Shown here: one piece after another, positions 6,534 to 11,829 of the stretch
Position numbering within the stretch: position 1 is the first letter of the stretch
Layout of the letters: each line of letters begins with the position of its first letter
From: Trueperaceae bacterium
GTDB taxonomy: Bacteria > Deinococcota > Deinococci > Deinococcales > Trueperaceae
Assembly: GCA_007122815.1 (NCBI GenBank)
Contig: SKSV01000342.1
Span: 1-11,829 of the forward strand
DNA: 11,829 nt
Direction of reading: 5' to 3'
The notes under the pieces: generated by a model
What the model was told of the DNA's origin: nothing
The model's database searches: none
What the model saw: only the letters and a program-made list of their open reading frames with translations
Position numbers and translations under genes: made by a program

Positions 6534-8944
6534 CAGCTCTCCCCTTGGCCCCGGCCATCTTCGAAGCCTCGCGCGGCAGCGAGCAGGTCTCCCGCGCGGG
6601 GTGAGTCCGCTCGCACGAACACCGGGATGCGCTCCAGGGGCGCTGGCGCCACCAGCCAACGTCCGCCAGCGAAGCTAGCACCCGACCAGAGGTCGAGCCA
6701 GGCTCCCGGCGGTAGTCGCAGGTGCCGGGTCTCGGCGCCCTTCTCGAGCACCGGGCACACCAGCAGGTCGCGCCCGAAGAGGTAGGTGGCGGGGTCCTGG
6801 AGCAGAGCGTCGTGTTCCTCGGGCCACACGAGCGCGGGCATGCGCATCAGCGGTTGCCCGAGCGCCGCGAGGGCGGCGGCCTCGCCTGCCACGTGGTCCA
6901 GCAGTCGCATGCGCAGTTTGGCGTAGGCGCGGTAGACGCTCAGGGCACGAGGGTCGTCGTGCCGCTCTGCGACGTTCCAGGGGGTGCGGTCGCGGCACTC
7001 GCTCGCTTGGTGGAGCTCGGAGTGGTACTGCATGATCGGGCAGAAGCAGGCCATCTGGGTGGAGCGCACGTAGAGCTCGACGCTCGGCACGTCGCCGCTG
7101 AAGCCAGCGATGTCCCAACCCCAGATCGATACTCCCGCCATGCCGGCTGATAGCCCGGCCTGGATGCTGGCTCTGAAGGCGCTCCAGGTGCTGTTCTCGT
7201 CGCCGGCCCAGTGGGCGGGCGTGCGCTGTGCGCCCACGTAACCCGCACGCGAGAAGGTCAGCCCGTCGCCGCCGCTCGCCTCGCGGACGAAGTCGTGGTA
7301 GGCCTCGACGTAGGCCTGAGCGTAGCGGTTCACGAGCTCTGTGCCGCGCTGGTCGTTCCACGCCACCAGGTCGCGGCCCCATAGGTGCTCGCCGCCATCG
7401 GTCTTCATGCCGTCGATGCCCAGGTCCTCGAACAGGTAGCGTCGCTTGTCGAACCACCAGGCACGTGCGGCAGGGTTCGTGGGGTCGAAGACCAGCGCGT
7501 CGGTGAACCACCAGCCGGCGTTGCGGTAAGGGCGTCCATCGGCGTGACGGATCACGAAGCCTTCTTCGAGCGCGTGCGTCACGTCGGCGTCGTGCTGGGC
7601 GTGCGGCGCCTCGAGCGTGCGGAGCACGGGGATCTGCCAGAGCAGCACCCGTACGCCGCCCTCGTGGCACTCGTCGATCATGGCCTTGGGATCGGGCCAG
7701 CGGCCGCCGAAACGCATGTCGGACAGGCGCAGGCTCTCGCCACCGGGTACGGGATCGTAGGCGGCGTCGTTGAAGGTGTAGAAGGTCGCCTCGTCGCTCC
7801 ACGCCTCGATCACCAGCACGGTGGCGGGCACGTCCTCGGCGTGCGTGCGACGCACCGCGGCCATGGCGCTCCCCTGGTCGTTCCAGGTGTTGGCGCTCAT
7901 CCAGGGACCGAACGCCCAACGGGGCGGAAGCGCGATGTCGCCCGTCAGCGCGACGAACGCTGCGGTGACCTCGTACGGCGAGTCGGCGACGATGAGGTGA
8001 GCGACCAGAGCTGCGCTGTCGCTCTCGGGCGCGTCGACGTCGACGACCACCTCGGGGGCGCGCGCGTCGATGCGCGACGGAGCGTCGCTCTGCAGCCACA
8101 CGCCCCAAGCGCGAGGCGACAGGAAGAACGGGACGGGCAGGTACGTGCGCCGGCCCTGCTCCTTGTACTCTTCGTACACCCGCCCGTCCCACTCTCGCCC
8201 CCGCAAGCCCGGTTCGCTGAAGCGCTCCCCAAGGCCGTAGAGGGGTTCGTCGACGTCGGTGTGGACGCTCAGGTGGTGGCGCAGGACGCGCCCGTCGGGC
8301 CTCTCGGTCCACTTCGCAGCCGCCGAGACCCGCACGCTGGTGCCAGGGCGGCCCGGCCGCTCTGCGCGGACCTCCAGGGTGGCGCTGTCCAGCCTCGCCC
8401 GGAGGCCCTCGGCTTCCAGCGTCCAGCCGTTGGGGTCGGCCGTGACGGTGCAGGGTAGCGAGGTTGGGGACGCCACTGGCGCCGCGGAGGACCCCGGTGT
8501 CAGCTCGAGGCGTGCGACGCCGGGCGCAGCTACGCTCAGGTGCAGCCAGGCTCTCGCGCCCTCCGGCCCCACCAGATCGAGGCTCAGGCCGCGGCCGTCG
8601 CTGGCCGACCCGGCGACGGAGTGCGCGCTGCGTCGGCTCGCGACAGGGAGCTGGTGGCGGGAGCTCACCTGCTCCTGGCCGGCCTCGCTGGCGTGGAGCG
8701 TGTAGGCGTAGGCGCCCGCCGTGAGGCTGGGTAGGAGTGCGAGCCAGTTGCCCTGGCCCAGGTGCAGAGCGTCGTGACGCTCGCTCGAACCGTCACGCTC
8801 GAGCACCACCCAAGCGGCCCCAGCGGCGGGTGAGGTGCGGAAACCGATCTGGGGCGCGTCGCCCGCCACCGGGTCGCGGGGGTAGCGTTCGCTCACCAGG
8901 CGCTTGTAGGGGTCGTCGTTGCCGTAGGGACGGTGCTCGATCAC
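6533..8944 (-). CDS. Glycoside hydrolase family 31 alpha-glycosidase (alpha-glucosidase/alpha-xylosidase, YicI-like active site)
   Basis: Retaining alpha-glycosidase of 803 residues. Residues 1 to about 110 look like an extra beta-sandwich domain. A mutarotase-like N-terminal domain follows, running into LYGLGERF, and then the (beta/alpha)8 barrel. The nucleophile is Asp516 in GIDGMKTDGGE, the Lys-Thr-Asp version known from E. coli alpha-xylosidase YicI rather than the Trp-Asn/Asp version of classic alpha-glucosidases. The acid/base is Asp582 in WAGDENSTW, 66 residues later, the same spacing as YicI. WGWDIAGF further on is also typical of the family. No signal peptide, so it is expected in the cytoplasm cleaving sugars brought in by the flanking transporter. 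The GTG at 8944 is chosen because GAGG (8951-8954) lies six bases ahead; the alternative GTG at 8998 has no Shine-Dalgarno. Its stop overlaps the next permease start by one base. Alpha-glucoside versus alpha-xyloside specificity is not resolved. Confidence 0.93.
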   Translation of the reverse strand: MIEHRPYGNDDPYKRLVSERYPRDPVAGDAPQIGFRTSPAAGAAWVVLERDGSSERHDALHLGQGNWLALLPSLTAGAYAYTLHASEAGQEQVSSRHQLPVASRRSAHSVAGSASDGRGLSLDLVGPEGARAWLHLSVAAPGVARLELTPGSSAAPVASPTSLPCTVTADPNGWTLEAEGLRARLDSATLEVRAERPGRPGTSVRVSAAAKWTERPDGRVLRHHLSVHTDVDEPLYGLGERFSEPGLRGREWDGRVYEEYKEQGRRTYLPVPFFLSPRAWGVWLQSDAPSRIDARAPEVVVDVDAPESDSAALVAHLIVADSPYEVTAAFVALTGDIALPPRWAFGPWMSANTWNDQGSAMAAVRRTHAEDVPATVLVIEAWSDEATFYTFNDAAYDPVPGGESLRLSDMRFGGRWPDPKAMIDECHEGGVRVLLWQIPVLRTLEAPHAQHDADVTHALEEGFVIRHADGRPYRNAGWWFTDALVFDPTNPAARAWWFDKRRYLFEDLGIDGMKTDGGEHLWGRDLVAWNDQRGTELVNRYAQAYVEAYHDFVREASGGDGLTFSRAGYVGAQRTPAHWAGDENSTWSAFRASIQAGLSAGMAGVSIWGWDIAGFSGDVPSVELYVRSTQMACFCPIMQYHSELHQASECRDRTPWNVAERHDDPRALSVYRAYAKLRMRLLDHVAGEAAALAALGQPLMRMPALVWPEEHDALLQDPATYLFGRDLLVCPVLEKGAETRHLRLPPGAWLDLWSGASFAGGRWLVAPAPLERIPVFVRADSPRAGDLLAAARGFEDGRGQGES

Positions 8945-8950
8945 GCTGGA

Positions 8951-8954
8951 CCTC
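8951..8954 (-). promoter_or_regulatory. Ribosome binding site deciding the GH31 start
   Basis: GAGG on the minus strand, six bases before the GTG at 8944. No comparable motif precedes the further-upstream in-frame GTG at 8998, so this site favours the shorter protein. Confidence 0.55.
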
Positions 8955-9002
8955 GGGTGCGGCGCAAGGCCGCGTCTAGGCTGTTGGTGCTTCGGCACGA
9001 GC

Positions 9003-9058
9003 GTACCGGGCGCGGCTCGGCTGGACCGCAGTCACAGCTGCGCAGGCGCGCCCGGCAC
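9003..9058 (-). repeat. Compound inverted repeat (stem-loop) between the binding-protein and GH31 genes
   Basis: Perfect 9-bp arms CCGGGCGCG (9006-9014) and CGCGCCCGG (9047-9055) enclose 32 nt. That loop contains a second stem, CGCAG (9027-9031) with CTGCG (9038-9042) and a 6-nt loop. After one mismatch two further outer pairs form (9003-9004 with 9057-9058). The structure begins about 12 nt after the binding-protein stop, inside a 125-nt gap. No T-run follows on either strand, so it does not look like an intrinsic terminator. Similar intercistronic hairpins after binding-protein genes protect the upstream mRNA or limit read-through, which would give more binding protein than permease. That role is inferred. 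Confidence 0.6.
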
Positions 9059-9069
9059 ACGTTGCGGGG

Positions 9070-10293
9070 TCAGTCGGCGAGCAGCGAGGCCACCCGGCGC
9101 TGGGCCGATTCGAGCGCCTGCGCCACGGTCTTCGAGCCGAAGCGGACCGCCTCGAGCTCCTGGTTGATCACGTCCTGGAGTTCTGGTTGGCGATCGACGA
9201 CGGGTGGGGTGACGGCGTACGCCAGCGAGGCGAACACGGCCTCGCGGTTGTCGGGCGCGCCGCGCTCGAGGTAGGGGCTGAGCGCTTCGCTGTTCGAGAG
9301 GGACAGCGCCGGCAACTCCCAGTTGGTGGCGATGCGGGTGGCCGCAACTTCGGGACTGGCGGCGAGGAAGCGGACCCAGGCGTAGGCCGCGTCGGCGACC
9401 TGCGATGGGGCTGCCACGACCGCGGCGTTGGCGAAGAAGTGGGTGGCGCGCCGCTCACCCGCGGGCTCCACTACGATGTCCCAGGCGAAGTCCGCTTGCT
9501 GGAAGCGCTCGAACATCCATATGCCCGACACGAGCATGCCGAGCTGGCCGGCCTGGAAGAGGTCCTCGTTCGCCATGCCCGAGAGCTGGGCGTCCGTCGG
9601 CATCACTCCAGCTTCGATCTTGCCCACGAGGTACTCGAGCGCGGCACGGTTCTCGGGCGTGTCGATCGCGATCTCGGGCCCCACTTGCAAGCCGCCGCCG
9701 GCGGCGTGGGCTACCTTGTAGAACTCCCAGAACTGCACCGGCTGGTAGATCCCCCAGACGCGGTTGTCGGGGTCGGAGATGGCTTCGGCGGCGGCCATCA
9801 CGTCTTCCCAGGTCCAGTCGTCGGTCGGGTAGGCGACGCCGGCGGCGTCGAAGAGGTCCTGGTTGTAGAACAGCACCACCGTCGAGAAGGTGATCGGCAG
9901 GCCGTACTGCACGCCTTCGAAGGCGAACGCCTCGAGCGCGGCCGGGTAGAAGGTCTCGGCCGAGATGGCGGGGTCGGCGCCGAGCCTCTCGCCGAGCGGG
10001 GCGAGGGTGCCGCGGGAGGCGAACGTCACGAAGTTCTCGTAGTTCAGTTCGAAGACGTCCGGCGGGTTGCCGGCCGCGAAGTCGGTCTGCAGCTTGGTGA
10101 AGTAGTCCGCGAAGGGGGCGGTGCTGTAACGCACCTGGATTCCGGGGTTCTGGGACTCGAACTCGGCGATGAGCGCCTCGAGCTGCGGCACGTGGTCCTG
10201 GTCGGTGGTGAACGAGAAGTAGTTGACGGTCGTCTGGGCGAAGGCGAGCCCGGCGACGAGCAGTAGGGCGGCAAGGAATCGGAAGGCTTTCAT
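9070..10293 (-). CDS. Sugar ABC transporter substrate-binding protein (SBP_bac_1, CUT1 family)
   Basis: Secreted binding protein of 407 residues. The leader is MKAFRFLAALLLVAGLAFAQ: two basic residues, a hydrophobic core, and a signal-peptidase-I site AFA|Q. There is no lipobox cysteine, so it should be free in the periplasm. The mature part has the family's N-terminal lobe pattern (FESQNPGIQVRYSTAPFADY, then the FAAGNPPDVFEL segment) and GLPITFSTVVLFYNQDLFDAAG after it. Aromatic-rich stretches such as DDWTWEDV and QFWEFY could stack on sugar rings. It delivers an oligosaccharide to the two permeases encoded downstream. The ATG at 10293 is chosen because it starts the signal peptide and has GGAGG five bases ahead. 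It lies 59 nt after the ROK gene and before the GH31 gene, so it is probably cotranscribed with both. Confidence 0.95.
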   Translation of the reverse strand: MKAFRFLAALLLVAGLAFAQTTVNYFSFTTDQDHVPQLEALIAEFESQNPGIQVRYSTAPFADYFTKLQTDFAAGNPPDVFELNYENFVTFASRGTLAPLGERLGADPAISAETFYPAALEAFAFEGVQYGLPITFSTVVLFYNQDLFDAAGVAYPTDDWTWEDVMAAAEAISDPDNRVWGIYQPVQFWEFYKVAHAAGGGLQVGPEIAIDTPENRAALEYLVGKIEAGVMPTDAQLSGMANEDLFQAGQLGMLVSGIWMFERFQQADFAWDIVVEPAGERRATHFFANAAVVAAPSQVADAAYAWVRFLAASPEVAATRIATNWELPALSLSNSEALSPYLERGAPDNREAVFASLAYAVTPPVVDRQPELQDVINQELEAVRFGSKTVAQALESAQRRVASLLAD

Positions 10294-10298
10294 GGGAT

Positions 10299-10303
10299 CC
10301 TCC
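10299..10303 (-). promoter_or_regulatory. Strong ribosome binding site of the sugar-binding protein gene
   Basis: GGAGG on the minus strand, five bases before the ATG at 10293. It fixes the start at the signal peptide and rejects a 21-residue in-frame upstream extension. Its strength fits the high expression expected of a binding protein. Confidence 0.7.
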
Positions 10304-10352
10304 AGTGCTGGTTCGAGCGACGGACGGCGTGGTGGCCTTGCAGGCGGGCGGG

Positions 10353-11546
10353 TCAATCTCCTCTCGCTGAGATGGCGGTCTCGGTGAGGTGGCGGCTGGC
10401 GGCTAGGGCGGCCGCTCCCCGGGCCCAGGCGTCGTCGCCCCAGGGCTCGAAGGCGAGCTCGACGTGCTCGGCGAGGTCGCCGAAGGCAAGGCGCCGGAGT
10501 TCGGCCTGCGCAGAACTCAGCACGAGTTCAGCAGCGCGTAGGCCCTCCCCGCTGAGCACGATCAGGCTTGGCGCGAACACGTTGACGAGCAAGCTGAGGG
10601 TGCGGCCCAGCGCGCGGCCGTAGTCCTCGAACACGTCGAGCGCGTCGTCGCGGCCGCGTTCGGCGAGATCGACGACGAGCTCTACGCCGCCGTCCTCGGG
10701 GAAGCCTGCGACCCGTGCGCGTGCCTCGCGCACCAACGCGTCGTCCGAGAGGAAGGACTCCACCGTGCCGGGAGCGGCGTAACGCGTGCGTGGTCCGTTG
10801 GCTTCAAGGAGTACGTGTCCCAGCTCGCCAGCACCGCCGTTCGGGCCGCGGTACACCTCACCGTTCATGACGATCCCGAGCCCTACGCCGCGGCCGAGCG
10901 TGACGACGAGGAAGCTGTCGTGCGTTCGCCCGAAGCCGAACCAGGCCTCGGCCAGCGCGAGGGCGTCGACGTCGTTCTCGACCAGCACGCTGACTCCGAG
11001 TCGCTCTTGGAGCAGGCGCCCTAGCGGCACCTGGTCCCAGCCGAGCAGCGGGGAGTGACGCACCGTCTGGCGGTCCACGTCGACCAGACCGGGCAGGCTG
11101 ACGCCGAGCGCGGCGAGCGGTCGGTCTGCCCCGCTGCGCAGCGCGGCGAAGGCCGCGCATATGGCATCGACGACCGTGTCGGGATCGGTTTCGGGCAGCG
11201 GCTCGTGCCTCGCGCTGAGCACCTCGGCGTTGAGGTTGGTGAGGGCGCAGGTGAGTCCCGCGTTGGACACCTTGATGCCGGCGACGCTGGCGGTGTCGTA
11301 GGCGACCTCGAGCAGGATCCGGCGGCGTCCGACGCCGCCGCGCTCGTCGTCCTTGCGCGCCTCGTACACGAGCCCGCGTTCGATCAGGTCGCTGGTGATG
11401 TTGGTGACGGCGGCGGGGCTGAGCTGGAGGCGGGCTGCGATGTCGATCCTGGAGACGGGCCCGTGGCGGTGGACCACCTGGAAGACGGCGCCCTGGTTGA
11501 GGCTGCGCACGTCGTCCTTGGCCGTCGCCCGTGTCCTCTCGATCAT
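10353..11546 (-). CDS. ROK family transcriptional regulator (NagC/XylR-like), zinc motif degenerate
   Basis: Regulator of 397 residues. An N-terminal winged helix-turn-helix covers about residues 12-70 (SRIDIAARLQLSPAAVTNIT, then a wing ending in GRRRILLEV). A ROK sugar-sensing domain follows. LVENDVDALALAEA (Asp192) matches the sugar-binding Asn-Asp of the fold, and GGAGELGH supplies the conserved His244. No DxGGT phosphate loop is present at the start of the ROK domain, so it is a repressor, not a kinase. Unusually, the CxCGxxGCxE zinc motif is gone: the three cysteine positions are Thr254, Tyr256 and Thr261, while Gly260 and Glu263 remain. It probably represses the downstream transporter/glycosidase genes and itself until a sugar binds. 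The ATG at 11546 has GGAG seven bases ahead. First gene of the six-gene minus-strand block. Confidence 0.92.
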   Translation of the reverse strand: MIERTRATAKDDVRSLNQGAVFQVVHRHGPVSRIDIAARLQLSPAAVTNITSDLIERGLVYEARKDDERGGVGRRRILLEVAYDTASVAGIKVSNAGLTCALTNLNAEVLSARHEPLPETDPDTVVDAICAAFAALRSGADRPLAALGVSLPGLVDVDRQTVRHSPLLGWDQVPLGRLLQERLGVSVLVENDVDALALAEAWFGFGRTHDSFLVVTLGRGVGLGIVMNGEVYRGPNGGAGELGHVLLEANGPRTRYAAPGTVESFLSDDALVREARARVAGFPEDGGVELVVDLAERGRDDALDVFEDYGRALGRTLSLLVNVFAPSLIVLSGEGLRAAELVLSSAQAELRRLAFGDLAEHVELAFEPWGDDAWARGAAALAASRHLTETAISARGD

Positions 11547-11554
11547 GTGCCATC

Positions 11555-11584
11555 TCCATTTCTTAATACGCTGAATGAATGATT
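11555..11584. promoter_or_regulatory. AT-rich candidate operator of the ROK regulator
   Basis: The only clearly AT-rich stretch in the window. It overlaps the proposed -10 element and the expected transcript start of the ROK gene. It holds an imperfect dyad (ATG-A...T-CAT, near 11576-11589) and a GAAT repeat. ROK repressors such as NagC and Mlc bind AT-rich dyads at their targets, so autoregulation here is plausible. No precise site is defined. Confidence 0.3.
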
Positions 11585-11607
11585 ACATGGGGTGGCCGTC
11601 GTGTCAA
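11579..11607 (-). promoter_or_regulatory. Sigma-70-type promoter of the ROK gene and sugar-uptake operon
   Basis: On the minus strand a perfect -35 box TTGACA (11602-11607) is followed by a 17-bp spacer and a -10 box AATCAT (11579-11584, 4 of 6 consensus). Transcription would start near 11572 and leave a leader of about 26 nt containing the GGAG ribosome binding site. No comparable promoter was seen in the 59-nt gap before the binding-protein gene, so this may drive the whole block. Confidence 0.6.
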
Positions 11608-11611
11608 CAGC

Positions 11612-11644
11612 CCCTGCGCCCCGTCGGCCGAGACGCACGCAGGG
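11612..11644. repeat. Compound inverted repeat in the divergent intergenic region
   Basis: Outer arms CCCTGCG (11612-11618) and CGCAGGG (11638-11644) are perfect over 7 bp. An inner stem CGTC (11622-11625) with GACG (11632-11635) closes a 6-nt loop. It lies just upstream of the ROK -35 box and outside the ROK transcript, with no T-run. It could be a protein-binding dyad shared by the divergent genes, or chance in GC-rich DNA. Confidence 0.35.
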
Positions 11645-11654
11645 TGAAGCCGTG

Positions 11655-11701
11655 TCACGCCGCCGTCACGCTCCAGGCCCTAAGATCACGCTCAACCACG
11701 C
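11655..11701 (+). repeat. Four helically phased TCACGC-type hexamers upstream of the right-end gene
   Basis: TCACGC occurs at 11655, 11666 and 11686, and CCACGC at 11696, giving offsets of 0, 11, 31 and 41 bp, so all face the same side of the helix. The third copy abuts a possible plus-strand -10 box TAAGAT (11681-11686, 4 of 6) that lacks a recognisable -35 box. This arrangement would suit an activator-dependent promoter for the gene at 11748. Chance is a real alternative at this base composition. Confidence 0.3.
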
Positions 11702-11734
11702 CGCCCCAAAGCCTGCGTGGATCCCGCAACCACG

Positions 11735-11742
11735 GGAGGAGG
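11735..11742 (+). promoter_or_regulatory. Strong ribosome binding site of the right-end gene
   Basis: GGAGGAGG, five bases before the ATG at 11748. This near-ideal Shine-Dalgarno is the main evidence that a gene begins here. Confidence 0.7.
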
Positions 11743-11747
11743 ACTCC

Positions 11748-11829
11748 ATGGCCGTCATCGACCTAGGCGAGAGAGACGTCGTCGGCGTGAGCAGAGCAAC
11801 CGCGATCCCCAGGCGCGCTTCCCTGCGAC
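11748..11829 (+). CDS. Start of an unidentified protein (3' end outside window)
   Basis: Twenty-seven codons run open to the window edge from an ATG with a very strong ribosome binding site. The visible N-terminus starts MAVIDLGERDVVGVSRATAI and continues with a basic stretch (Pro-Arg-Arg-Ala-Ser-Leu-Arg). It is not a signal peptide and I do not recognise a family. The gene is divergent from the ROK-led operon and shares a 201-nt intergenic region with it, so it could belong to the same regulon, but nothing in the visible codons shows this. Confidence 0.6.
   Translation, partial: MAVIDLGERDVVGVSRATAIPRRASLR

Noticed and set aside
6675..8312. 545-codon minus-strand frame within the GH31 gene
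   Set aside because: Arginine-dominated out-of-frame translation; the GH31 frame carries all conserved motifs.
7385..8458. 357-codon plus-strand frame opposite the GH31 gene
   Set aside because: Antisense shadow caused by codon bias, with no supporting start signal.
8945..8998. Longer GH31 N-terminus from the GTG at 8998
   Set aside because: No Shine-Dalgarno ahead of it, and the added 18 residues look like read-through of intergenic sequence; the GTG at 8944 has GAGG at good spacing.
8987..8998. Small hairpin GTGC-TTCG-GCAC upstream of GH31
   Set aside because: Only 4 bp of stem and no T-run; too short to call a terminator or regulatory structure.
9187..10266. 359-codon plus-strand frame opposite the binding-protein gene
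   Set aside because: Val/Gly/Glu-rich mirror of the real gene, which has a signal peptide and strong ribosome site.
10302..10311. Palindrome CCAGTGCTGG just upstream of the binding-protein ribosome site
   Set aside because: Only 4-bp arms; expected by chance and no second copy found near the ROK promoter.
10321..10356. Possible separate promoter before the binding-protein gene (TTGACC on the minus strand at the ROK stop codon)
   Set aside because: The matching -10 position at 17 bp is ACCACG, essentially no match to consensus.
11575..11766. 63-codon plus-strand frame in the divergent intergenic region
   Set aside because: No ribosome site at its ATG, it overlaps the ROK promoter, and it runs into the better-supported start at 11748 in another frame.

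Overview
The window is GC-rich bacterial DNA, tightly packed, with two convergent blocks of sugar-metabolism genes. The solute-binding protein carries a signal-peptidase-I type leader (ending AFA|Q, no lipobox cysteine). That argues for a diderm rather than an actinobacterium or firmicute, where such proteins are normally lipoproteins. Together with the GC content, short intergenic gaps and GTG starts, it would fit Deinococcota (Trueperaceae-like). This is an impression of style, not a phylogenetic result. No RNA genes, insertion sequences or CRISPR arrays were seen.

Left block, plus strand (1-3717). Three genes are separated by only 3 nt each. They are the C-terminal part of a Gfo/Idh/MocA oxidoreductase whose start lies outside the window, a 557-residue GMC flavin oxidoreductase, and a 421-residue LarA-like (DUF2088) protein. 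The third retains, at the right spacing, the histidines and lysine that in lactate racemase act in catalysis and hold the nickel-pincer cofactor. The likely theme is oxidation or epimerisation of a polyol, sugar or hydroxy acid; the substrate cannot be read from sequence.

Right block, minus strand (11546 down to 3722). The order is ROK-family repressor, secreted sugar-binding protein, GH31 alpha-glycosidase, MalF-type permease, MalG-type permease, GH15 glucoamylase-like hydrolase. GH31/permease and permease/permease junctions overlap by one base (TGATG). This is a CUT1-type ABC uptake operon for an alpha-linked oligosaccharide, with two cytoplasmic glycosidases to break it down and its own regulator. 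No ATPase is encoded here, so a shared MsmX/MsmK-type ATPase is probably used. A compound inverted repeat sits between the binding-protein gene and the GH31 gene, where mRNA-stabilising structures are common in such operons.

The two blocks converge with 4 nt between their stop codons. At the right end, a 201-nt intergenic region holds a good sigma-70-like promoter for the ROK gene, an AT-rich candidate operator, a compound inverted repeat and four helically phased TCACGC-like hexamers. After it begins a new plus-strand gene of which only 27 codons are visible.

The genes are mostly of known families. The parts most worth a second look are the LarA-like protein with its two oxidoreductase neighbours, and the ROK repressor that has lost all three zinc-binding cysteines.
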